This document shows, in pieces, positions 1-6,739 of a stretch of DNA of 38,725 bases. The notes below the pieces were generated by a model. It searched no databases and had not been told where the DNA came from. It saw only the letters and a list, made by a program, of their open reading frames with translations. This stretch comes from Dehalococcoidia bacterium (GTDB lineage Bacteria > Chloroflexota > Dehalococcoidia > Dehalococcoidales > E44-bin46). The stretch spans positions 1-38,725 of the forward strand of contig SOKA01000043.1 in NCBI GenBank assembly GCA_004376105.1, given 5' to 3'. Each line of letters begins with the position of its first letter. Positions within the stretch are counted from its first letter, which is position 1. A program made the position numbers and the translations under genes.

Positions 1-987
1 CTTCAGCCACGGCATCATCTGGCGCAGCTCTTTGCCCACCAGCTCAATGGGGTGTTCGGCATCCAGGCGTTTTAGGGCATTATAGACCGGGCGACCAGCC
101 TGGTTTTCTAAAATCCACTCCTTAGCAAAACTACCATCCTGAATCTCAGCCAAGATTTGCTCCATCTCATCCTTAACCATATCATCAATAATCCGCGGTC
201 CTCGAGTATAATCACCATACTCAGCAGTATCACTAACTGAGTAGCGCATATAAGATAAGCCTCCCTGATATATGAGGTCAACAATAAGCTTGAGCTCGTG
301 GCAGACTTCAAAATAGGCTATCTCTGGCTGATATCCAGCGTCAACCAGCGTCTCAAAGGCAGCCTTCACCAGGGCAGAAACCCCGCCACATAACACTGTC
401 TGCTCACCGAAGAGGTCAGTCTCAGTCTCCTCAGCGAAGGTTGTTTCTATAATGCCGGCTCGGGAGCAACCGATACCCTTGGCATAGGCAAGGGCCACAT
501 TCTTTGCCTTACCTGAAACGTCTTGATGAACCGCCACTATCGCCGGCGGTCCTGCCCCCTCGATATAAAGTTGCCTCAGTATATGACCCGGGCATTTAGG
601 AGCTATCATGTTAACATCAATGTCGGGTGGCGGGATAACCTGTCCATAATGGATATTAAAGCCGTGAGCAAACATAAGGGTATTGCCCGGGGCTAGTCCT
701 TTTTCAATTGATTGATAATAGATGTCTCGATGCAGGTTATCAGGAGCCAGCATTACAATAATATCGGCTTTTTTTGCCACTTCAACCGCCATCAGCACAT
801 CAAAGCCAGCATCCTTAGCATTCTTCCAGCCCTCACTCCCCTCAGCTTCAGCTACTATCACCTGGCAACCACTATCTCTGAGGTTTTGGGCTTGAGCATG
901 TCCCTGACTTCCATAGCCTATAACGCCAATTACCCTCCCCTCAAGCAAAGTTAGGTCGCAATCACTTTCATAATATATCTTAGCCAT
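1..987 (-). CDS. ilvC: Ketol-acid reductoisomerase, C-terminal end cut by window edge
   Basis: Catalyses isomeroreduction of acetolactate or acetohydroxybutyrate with NAD(P)H, the second common step of valine and isoleucine synthesis. The start MAKIYYESDCDL is followed by the Rossmann motif GYGSQGHAQ at residues 24-32. The reading frame stays open for 329 codons and ends in LRQMMPWLK at the window edge, so only a few residues are missing from a short class I enzyme (about 330 residues). A clean AAAGGAG lies about 12 bases before the ATG at 985-987. It is the last ilv gene seen here, 137 bases after ilvN. The space between them shows no promoter, terminator or convincing gene. Identification is very secure. 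Confidence 0.97.
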   Translation of the reverse strand, partial: MAKIYYESDCDLTLLEGRVIGVIGYGSQGHAQAQNLRDSGCQVIVAEAEGSEGWKNAKDAGFDVLMAVEVAKKADIIVMLAPDNLHRDIYYQSIEKGLAPGNTLMFAHGFNIHYGQVIPPPDIDVNMIAPKCPGHILRQLYIEGAGPPAIVAVHQDVSGKAKNVALAYAKGIGCSRAGIIETTFAEETETDLFGEQTVLCGGVSALVKAAFETLVDAGYQPEIAYFEVCHELKLIVDLIYQGGLSYMRYSVSDTAEYGDYTRGPRIIDDMVKDEMEQILAEIQDGSFAKEWILENQAGRPVYNALKRLDAEHPIELVGKELRQMMPWLK

Positions 988-1124
988 AATTTATCATCTC
1001 CTTTATTTTAATTTATTAACGCTAACTAGTGCTCTGAAGTAAGGGAAGATGGAGAAATACAGGTTTTAGAGAGGATTTTCACCTTAATTTTAAGCCCTTT
1101 CAAGCTTCCCCCGATAAATGAGCT

Positions 1125-1670
1125 TTAAGTTTTTTGCCTTTTGGCCTGAGCTTTGGATGACCTTTTTCCCACTGGTAGCCGCCCTGGACTTCCCCTGGTC
1201 ATAGCTATACGGCCAGTCCTAGTCATTTCCTTAATACCAAAACCACGAAGCAAATTAAATAAAGAATTAATTTTCTCCTCATCACCGGTAACCTCAATTA
1301 TTACCGAATCAGAGGCGACATCTACTATGTTTGCCCTAAATACATCCACAATCTGAATAATCTCGCTTCGGGTAGAGGCAGTGGCCCCTACCTTAATCAA
1401 GGCTAATTCCCGAGCCACTGTGTCATCTGCGGTAATATCAGACACCTTGACCACATTTATAATCTTATCCAACTGCTTTCTAACCTGCTCCACCATCGTG
1501 GTTGACCCATCAATTACAATAGTCATGCGCGCTAGATGAGGCAGTTCACTACGCCCCACAACAATACTCTCAATATTGAAGCCACGCCTTCGGAAAAGGC
1601 TTGCCATCCGGGTAAGCACCCCTGGCTTATCCTCTACCAAAGCAACTAAGGTGTGCTTTGTCGTGGTCAT
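1125..1670 (-). CDS. ilvN: Acetolactate synthase small (regulatory) subunit
   Basis: Regulatory subunit of acetohydroxyacid synthase, which normally confers valine feedback inhibition and raises catalytic activity of IlvB. Residues 6-80 form an N-terminal ACT domain (VALVEDKPGVLTRMASLFRR, then RGFNIESI) and residues 85-165 a second ACT-like domain with the typical EVTGDEEKI stretch. At 181 residues it is a usual long-form IlvN, with a basic tail (KRSSKAQAKRQKT). Its ATG overlaps the ilvB stop by four bases (1667-1670), so translation is probably coupled and the subunits made together. ilvC follows downstream. Confidence 0.96.
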   Translation of the reverse strand: MTTTKHTLVALVEDKPGVLTRMASLFRRRGFNIESIVVGRSELPHLARMTIVIDGSTTMVEQVRKQLDKIINVVKVSDITADDTVARELALIKVGATASTRSEIIQIVDVFRANIVDVASDSVIIEVTGDEEKINSLFNLLRGFGIKEMTRTGRIAMTRGSPGRLPVGKRSSKAQAKRQKT

Positions 1671-3355
1671 ACTGCTACCTCTTTCCCAGGTTCTTCAATA
1701 ATCTCAGCTAAAGCCGCCCCCGGCGGCACCATAGGATAAACATTCTCCTCTGGTTCTACCATAAAATCAATTAGGAAAGGACCTTGTTCCTCCATGGCTT
1801 GCTCAATAGCTGAAACTACTTCCTCCTTACGTTTAACCCTCAGCCCAGGAATTCCATACGCCTCAGCCACCTTTACAAAGTCTGGGCCAGCTAGTGGTGT
1901 AGCTACATATCGCCGTTTATAAAAGAGTTGCTGCCATTGCCTCACCATTCCCAGATAACCATTATTGATAATAGCTATCTTAACCGCCACTTTTTCTTGA
2001 ACTATAGTGGCTAGCTCCTGAATAGTCATCTGGAAACCCCCATCACCAGCAATACACCAAACAATATTATCAGGACAGCCTATCTTAGCCCCCATAGCCG
2101 CTGGAAGCTCAAACCCCATAGCCCCCAAACCTCCTGATGATATCAGGCTATTTGGCTTATTATACCAATAGTGCTGAGCTGCCCACATCTGGTTCTGCCC
2201 TACTCCAGTAACAATTATTGCCTCGCCCTGCGTTACCTCATATATCTTGCGAATGACAAACTGAGGCGGAAGCCCTTCACTGTCTCTAACAAATGTTAAC
2301 GGGTGTTCCTTTCGCCAATCATCAAGCTGCTGAAACCAATCAATATGCTCAGTAGAGATAATTAGTTTATTTAATGCGTTTAGAACAAGCTTCACATCAC
2401 CAACTATAGGCACATCTACACGCATATTTTTACCGATTTCGGCTGGGTCTATATCAATATGAACGATGCTGGCGTGAGGAGCAAAGGCACTCACCTTACA
2501 CGTAGCCCTATCACCAAACCTCATCCCAACAGCAATAATGAGGTCAGCCGCCTCAACCGCCATATTAGCATAAGCTGTACCGTGCATACCCAACATACCA
2601 AAACTTAGAATATGGCTCTCAGGAAAACAACTAATGCCTAATAAAGTAGTAACCACCGGTATTTGTGCTGTCTCAGCTAGCTGCTTAAGCTCAGCATAGG
2701 CTCCGGAGATAATTACCCCCCTACCAGCAATAATAAGAGGTCGCTGAGCCTCATTTATAAGCTTGGCTGCCTTCTTAATCTGCGTCGGGTGCCCCTGAAG
2801 TGTTGGCTTAGAACTAGGTAAATCCACTTTGCTCGGGTAGTGAAACTCCGCCTGCTCTATAAAAACATCTCGTGGTATATCAATAAGTACTGGACTCGGC
2901 CGACCATTCCTAGCTAGATAAAAAGCCTCCTTAACTACTTTAGCCAGGGAACCCACTTCGAGAACAAGATAGTTATGCTTGGTAATAGGCAAAGTAATAC
3001 CGGTAATATCTACCTCCTGGAAAGCATCTTTGCCAATAAGGGATCTGACTACCTGACCGGTTATAGCTACCACGGGGACTGAATCAAGGTGAGCATTGGC
3101 AATACCAGTTACTAGGTTGGTGGCTCCCGGACCAGAGGTAGCCATACATACCCCTACCTTTCCTGTGGCTCTGGCATAGCCATCAGCAGCGTGAGCAGCC
3201 CCCTGCTCATGACGCACTAGAATGTGGCGAAGCTGAGGATATTGAGGTAAAGTATCATATAGGGGTATGACAGCCCCCCCAGGGAGACCAAAGATAACCT
3301 CTACCCCCTCTTTTACCAAGCTCTCACATAGAATCTGGGCACCTGTCATCTTCAT
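1667..3355 (-). CDS. ilvB: Acetolactate synthase large (catalytic) subunit
   Basis: ThDP-dependent enzyme joining two pyruvates, or pyruvate and 2-oxobutyrate, to start branched-chain amino acid synthesis. The 562 residues fit the family. Visible are GLPGGAVIPLYD (23-34), the catalytic Glu50 in RHEQGAAHAADGYARATGK, the FAD-binding middle domain, and the ThDP/Mg motif GDGGFQMTIQELATI ending in the NN pair. The start at 3353-3355 has an AGAGGA box about a dozen bases upstream; a second Met two codons later is an alternative. It is preceded by a possible 35-codon gene and by ilvD, and overlaps ilvN by four bases. Confidence 0.97.
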   Translation of the reverse strand: MKMTGAQILCESLVKEGVEVIFGLPGGAVIPLYDTLPQYPQLRHILVRHEQGAAHAADGYARATGKVGVCMATSGPGATNLVTGIANAHLDSVPVVAITGQVVRSLIGKDAFQEVDITGITLPITKHNYLVLEVGSLAKVVKEAFYLARNGRPSPVLIDIPRDVFIEQAEFHYPSKVDLPSSKPTLQGHPTQIKKAAKLINEAQRPLIIAGRGVIISGAYAELKQLAETAQIPVVTTLLGISCFPESHILSFGMLGMHGTAYANMAVEAADLIIAVGMRFGDRATCKVSAFAPHASIVHIDIDPAEIGKNMRVDVPIVGDVKLVLNALNKLIISTEHIDWFQQLDDWRKEHPLTFVRDSEGLPPQFVIRKIYEVTQGEAIIVTGVGQNQMWAAQHYWYNKPNSLISSGGLGAMGFELPAAMGAKIGCPDNIVWCIAGDGGFQMTIQELATIVQEKVAVKIAIINNGYLGMVRQWQQLFYKRRYVATPLAGPDFVKVAEAYGIPGLRVKRKEEVVSAIEQAMEEQGPFLIDFMVEPEENVYPMVPPGAALAEIIEEPGKEVAV

Positions 3356-3373
3356 AATAGCCTTGTCCTCTTT

Positions 3374-3481
3374 TTAAGACCTTCGTCGAGCTTTATTTCC
3401 GCACCTGTTCACACGGACGTGTCCTTTTTTATCAACCACCAGCCCTGCTTCTCTCAATTTTTCTTTTCCCTCTTCACTCAT
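3374..3481 (-). CDS. Possible small basic protein (35 aa) between ilvD and ilvB
   Basis: The 175-base space between ilvD and ilvB holds a 35-codon frame from ATG 3479-3481 to TAA 3374-3376. It begins MSEEGKEKLREAGLVVDKKG and ends in NRCGNKARRRS. The composition looks protein-like: a charged N-terminal helix, then a strongly basic end with a single Cys. An AAGGAG lies about 16 bases before the ATG, which is further than usual. The frame ends 18 bases before the ilvB start. It is not rich in Leu, Val or Ile, so it is not an obvious attenuation leader peptide. I do not recognise a family. It may be a real small gene in the ilv operon or a chance frame. Confidence 0.4.
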   Translation of the reverse strand: MSEEGKEKLREAGLVVDKKGHVRVNRCGNKARRRS

Positions 3482-3530
3482 CCTTGAGATTTAGCCACTC
3501 CTTCTTACCACCTACAGGCAACAGCGGCTG

Positions 3531-5210
3531 TTACCGACCAAACACAGCTCCGGTGCTAGCTGAAGATACCATCTCGGCGTAGCGCCTGAGATAGCCTGTT
3601 TTCACCCTAGGCTCAAACTCAGCTAACTGGGTCAAACGCTCAGATACTTCTTTGTCACTAAGCTCAACCTCAAGCTTATGATTAGGGATATCAATCCTAA
3701 TCATGTCCCCATCACTTAAGGCAGCAATAGGTCCCCGGCTAGCTGCCTCAGGGGAGACATGACCAATAGCCGCACCACGAGTTGCCCCGGAAAAACGCCC
3801 ATCAGTTATAAGGGCTACCTCTCTATCCATACCCATACCGCTCAGAAGTGCGGTAGGGGTGAGCATCTCTCTCATCCCAGGCCCTCCTTTAGGTCCTTCG
3901 TAACGAATAACTACCACATCACCCGACTTTATGCTGCCACCCATAATGGCTGCTGTGGCTTCCTCCTCAGAGTCAAATACCTTAGCTGGACCTCGATGAA
4001 CCATCATTTCAGGAACCACCGCTGCTCTCTTCACCACGGCACCATCCGGCGCCAGGTTACCAAAAAGTATAGCAATGCCCCCTGTAGTTGAGTAAGCATT
4101 GGCAATAGAGTGAATCACTTCTTTATCCACAAACCGGCTGCCAGTGATAATTCCAGCCACCGATTTTCCCGATACTGTTCTTGACTCTAGATTTAATAAT
4201 CCTTCTAGCTCCTTCATCACTGCGACTATGCCACCAGCACTGTCCAAATCCTCAAGGTAATGGTCACCGGCAGGACTCAGCTTACACAGATAAGGAGTGC
4301 GCTTACTTATCTCATTTAACATCGGCAGAGGGAAATCAACCCCTGCCTCGTGAGCTATAGCCATAAGGTGCAAAACTGAATTAGTGCTACCACCTAATGC
4401 CATATCAACAGCAAAGGCATTACGAATGGAATCTTTATTTATAATATCCCGGGGACGAATATCACTAGCTAACAATTCTATAACCTGCCGTCCTGCCTCT
4501 TTAGCTAACTGCATTCGCCTGGCATCAATAGCCGGGATAGTGCCGTTACCTGGTAGTCCCATTCCCAGGGCTTCGGTTAAGCAATTCATAGTATTGGCGG
4601 TGAACATTCCAGCACAGCTACCGCGACCGGGGCAAGCAACCTCCTCCAACTGCTCCAACTCCTCCTGACCCATTTCTCCTTTGACTACCCTACCTACTGC
4701 CTCAAAGACAGAACTGAGATCAACATGCTTAACCCCACTGTTACTACTCAGTCGCCCCGCCAGCATGGGACCACCGCTAATGAAGATAGCCGGTAGGTTC
4801 AGCCTCACCGCTGCCATAAGCATGCCAGGGATTATTTTGTCGCAATTAGGGATAAAGACTAAGCCATCAAAGGCATGAGCCTCAGCTACTATTTCCACCG
4901 AGTCAGCTATTAGTTCTCGGCTGGGCAGACTATATTTCATACCTGGGTGGTTCATAGCAATGCCGTCACATACGGCAATGGTATTAACCTCAAAGGGAAC
5001 ACCCCCTCCACTTCGCACCCCTGCTTTCACTGCCTGGGCAATATCTCGCAGATGTATATGTCCAGGGATGATCTCACTAAAGCTATTAATAATGCCTATA
5101 AAAGGCTTATCCATTTCCGTACTCGCCCAGCCTACAGCGTGTAACAAAGACCGGTGCGGAGCCCGCTCCACGCCCCTCTTAACCACATCGCTTTTCATAC
5201 TTTCGCCCAT
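3531..5210 (-). CDS. ilvD: Dihydroxyacid dehydratase
   Basis: Dehydrates the 2,3-dihydroxy acids to 2-oxo acids in valine, isoleucine and leucine synthesis. The 559 residues match the family: SLPSRELIADSVE (about 94-106), NCDKIIPGM with Cys123, and CPGRGSCAGMFTANTMNC with Cys193 and Cys199. Near residue 43 the sequence reads NSFSEIIPGHIHLRD, without the extra Cys of the [2Fe-2S] plant and mycobacterial type. This points to the oxygen-sensitive [4Fe-4S] E. coli type (inference), sensible in an anaerobe. The ATG at 5208-5210 has GAGG eight bases upstream; an ATG four codons later is a weaker alternative. It is the first gene of the ilv operon, behind its own promoter and a terminator-like leader. 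Confidence 0.96.
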   Translation of the reverse strand: MGESMKSDVVKRGVERAPHRSLLHAVGWASTEMDKPFIGIINSFSEIIPGHIHLRDIAQAVKAGVRSGGGVPFEVNTIAVCDGIAMNHPGMKYSLPSRELIADSVEIVAEAHAFDGLVFIPNCDKIIPGMLMAAVRLNLPAIFISGGPMLAGRLSSNSGVKHVDLSSVFEAVGRVVKGEMGQEELEQLEEVACPGRGSCAGMFTANTMNCLTEALGMGLPGNGTIPAIDARRMQLAKEAGRQVIELLASDIRPRDIINKDSIRNAFAVDMALGGSTNSVLHLMAIAHEAGVDFPLPMLNEISKRTPYLCKLSPAGDHYLEDLDSAGGIVAVMKELEGLLNLESRTVSGKSVAGIITGSRFVDKEVIHSIANAYSTTGGIAILFGNLAPDGAVVKRAAVVPEMMVHRGPAKVFDSEEEATAAIMGGSIKSGDVVVIRYEGPKGGPGMREMLTPTALLSGMGMDREVALITDGRFSGATRGAAIGHVSPEAASRGPIAALSDGDMIRIDIPNHKLEVELSDKEVSERLTQLAEFEPRVKTGYLRRYAEMVSSASTGAVFGR

Positions 5211-5223
5211 TCCCTTACCTCAA

Positions 5224-5251
5224 TAATTAAAAACCGCCCCTCTGGGGACGG
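5224..5251 (-). terminator. Terminator-like hairpin in the ilvD leader (candidate attenuator)
   Basis: Read on the minus strand, CCGTCCC pairs with GGGGCGG (7 bp including one G-U) around a four-base loop. TTTTTAATTATT follows directly, the form of an intrinsic terminator. It lies downstream of a good promoter (5291-5319) and just upstream of the ilvD ribosome-binding site, so it would stop ilv transcripts early rather than end the rpiB message. A TGGGG at the expected transcript start could pair with the CCCCA of the hairpin as an antiterminator. The attenuation role is inference. Confidence 0.55.
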
Positions 5252-5290
5252 ACTAAAACTCTAAAATCCTAGCTTCAACCCCATTGACAA

Positions 5291-5319
5291 AACATAACAT
5301 AGCACTCATTTATTGTCAA
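5291..5319 (-). promoter_or_regulatory. Sigma-70-type promoter for the ilv operon
   Basis: On the minus strand a perfect TTGACA (5314-5319), a 17-base spacer and TATGTT (5291-5296) form a good vegetative promoter. It lies between rpiB and ilvD, about 80 bases before the ilvD start. A second TTGACA faces it on the plus strand (5284-5289), making an inverted pair TTGACAA/TTGTCAA that could also be an operator. Transcription would begin near 5284, where an eight-codon frame (MGLKLGF, then stop, 5261-5284) starts. Confidence 0.6.
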
Positions 5320-5335
5320 GCTAACTCCCATATAA

Positions 5336-5770
5336 TTAGCCTTCCATAGCTCTTATCTTATTTAGCCTCGGCAAGTGTCTTCCACCCTCAAACTCGCTGG
5401 TAAGATAAGCCTCAACGATTTCAGGTATTATATCTTGCTCCTGCTCCACCCCCAAACAAAGGATATTGGCATCATTGTGCTGACGAGCTCGGCGAGCGCT
5501 GAAGGCATCACGACATAGAGCAGCTCTTATTCCCTTAACCTTATTAGCTGCCATACTCATACCAATACCAGTATCGCATATCAAAATACCTTGCTCAAAA
5601 TAACCCGTGGTTACCGCTTCAGCTACCTTTTTAGCAATGTCAGGGTAGTCTACCGACTCAGCGGTATAACAGCCAAAGTCCTCATAAGCATACCCCATTT
5701 CAGTAATTAGCTTCATAATAAATTGCTTGAGATTCAGCCCCTTGTGGTCACAGCCAATAGCAATACGCAC
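5336..5770 (-). CDS. rpiB: Ribose-5-phosphate isomerase B
   Basis: Interconverts ribose 5-phosphate and ribulose 5-phosphate in the non-oxidative pentose phosphate pathway. The 144 residues fit RpiB. The start GCDHKG (6-11) is followed by the active-site Cys65 in ICDTGIGMSMAANKVKGIRA, then RQHNDANILCLG and a late GGRH. The start is GTG (5768-5770), chosen because AAAGGAGG lies seven bases upstream and the family motif begins at once. The sua5 stop ends three bases before, so the two are probably co-transcribed. Confidence 0.96.
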   Translation of the reverse strand: MRIAIGCDHKGLNLKQFIMKLITEMGYAYEDFGCYTAESVDYPDIAKKVAEAVTTGYFEQGILICDTGIGMSMAANKVKGIRAALCRDAFSARRARQHNDANILCLGVEQEQDIIPEIVEAYLTSEFEGGRHLPRLNKIRAMEG

Positions 5771-5773
5771 TAC

Positions 5774-6418
5774 TCAGCCTCCTTTCCTAAACACAATGCT
5801 CCCGCATACCTGCTTGAGCTCTTTCCTGGCTATAGCACCTTCCCGCAAAACTACAGGCGTTTCCTTGGTTACATCAACTATGGTAGATTCCCTACCACCT
5901 GGGCACCTGCCACCATCAATAACCAAATCTATTTTATCACCAAACTGAGAATAGACCTCGTTAGCAGTCGCTGCACTTGGCTTACCACTCAGATTAGCAC
6001 TTGTGCCGACAATAGGTGCCCCCAGACCTTCAGCCAGGGCAACAGGAATAGGATGAGCCGGAATGCGAATGGCTACAGTTATACCCCCGGCAGTGATAAT
6101 ATCGGGGACTGAGTTAGACTTATGTAAAACTAAAGTCAAGGCACCAGGTAGGAATTTTTTAGCCAAGAGCCAGGCAATTTGCGGCACAGGCTCAGCAACC
6201 TCACTTATCTGTGATGTACGAGCTAGCAACAAAGGGAGCGCTATATTCTGCGGTCGCCCTTTCACTCGATAAACCCGCTCCACTGCCTGTTGATTACTAG
6301 CGCAAGCCCCCAAGCCATAGACGGTATCGGTAGGAAAGGCAACTATCCCCCCTTGCTTAAGAATAGAAATACCCTCCTCAACCTGTTTTTGGATATCCGA
6401 AGGCAGTTTATCTAACAT
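5774..6418 (-). CDS. Threonylcarbamoyl-AMP synthase (YwlC/TsaC/Sua5 family)
   Basis: Makes threonylcarbamoyl-AMP from threonine, bicarbonate and ATP for the t6A37 modification of tRNAs that read ANN codons. The 214 residues contain the YrdC-type fold signatures PTDTVYGLGACA (29-40), VKGRPQN, the Thr/ATP-binding region ending in SANLSGKPSA, and GGRCPGGRESTIVD. The protein stops after this domain, so it lacks most of the Sua5-specific C-terminal domain and resembles TsaC with a short tail. The ATG at 6416-6418 has only a weak upstream box. The gene pair with rpiB is close (3-base gap). Confidence 0.93.
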   Translation of the reverse strand: MLDKLPSDIQKQVEEGISILKQGGIVAFPTDTVYGLGACASNQQAVERVYRVKGRPQNIALPLLLARTSQISEVAEPVPQIAWLLAKKFLPGALTLVLHKSNSVPDIITAGGITVAIRIPAHPIPVALAEGLGAPIVGTSANLSGKPSAATANEVYSQFGDKIDLVIDGGRCPGGRESTIVDVTKETPVVLREGAIARKELKQVCGSIVFRKGG

Positions 6419-6426
6419 TACCCTGA

Positions 6427-6657
6427 CTACCTACTAAGGATGGTTTTCCTCTTGACGATAGTATATCACAGTGTTATGTCAGCCCCAAACACCCCAGCGA
6501 CTACATACGGCAACTCGGCGAGGCTTTGAGTTTAGCTTCTCAAGCGCTCATGCTCTTAACGGCTTGTGGCTCACTGAAGGATGAGTTCATTGTTTATTCT
6601 CTGGTTTTTGGTGGGTTACGAGTAAGCGAGCTAAAGCATCTTCGAAGAAGCTGGTAA
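6427..6657 (+). pseudogene. Remnant of a tyrosine recombinase / phage-type integrase
   Basis: One plus-strand frame stays open for 76 codons between stops at 6424-6426 and 6655-6657, in a 321-base space without other genes. It has no credible start. Its last third reads IVYSLVFGGLRVSELKHLRR, matching the box I region of tyrosine recombinases (a GLRxSEL motif with the first catalytic Arg). The preceding helix (QLGEALSLASQALMLLTACG) also fits the usual lead-in. The rest of the catalytic domain (HxxR and Tyr) is absent. I read it as the decayed trace of an old integration event. Nothing else in 6419-6739 is recognisable. Confidence 0.5.
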
Positions 6658-6739
6658 ATTAGAGGAGAGGACGATAACCGCCCCTTCAAGGGAGAGGGAT
6701 TTTATACGACATTATGGGGGATACTATAATAACAATATC

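Noticed and set aside
3759..4878. Several plus-strand open frames of 65-110 codons opposite ilvD.
   Set aside because: They lie wholly opposite a secure gene, have odd composition and no start signals; the same holds for open frames opposite the other large genes.
5252..5335. T-box leader before the ilv operon.
   Set aside because: The leader is under 90 bases and has no T-box sequence; only a simple terminator hairpin is present.
6681..6694. CCCTTCAAGGG palindrome downstream of the molybdoenzyme gene as a terminator.
   Set aside because: The loop is a single base and no U-tract follows on the minus strand.
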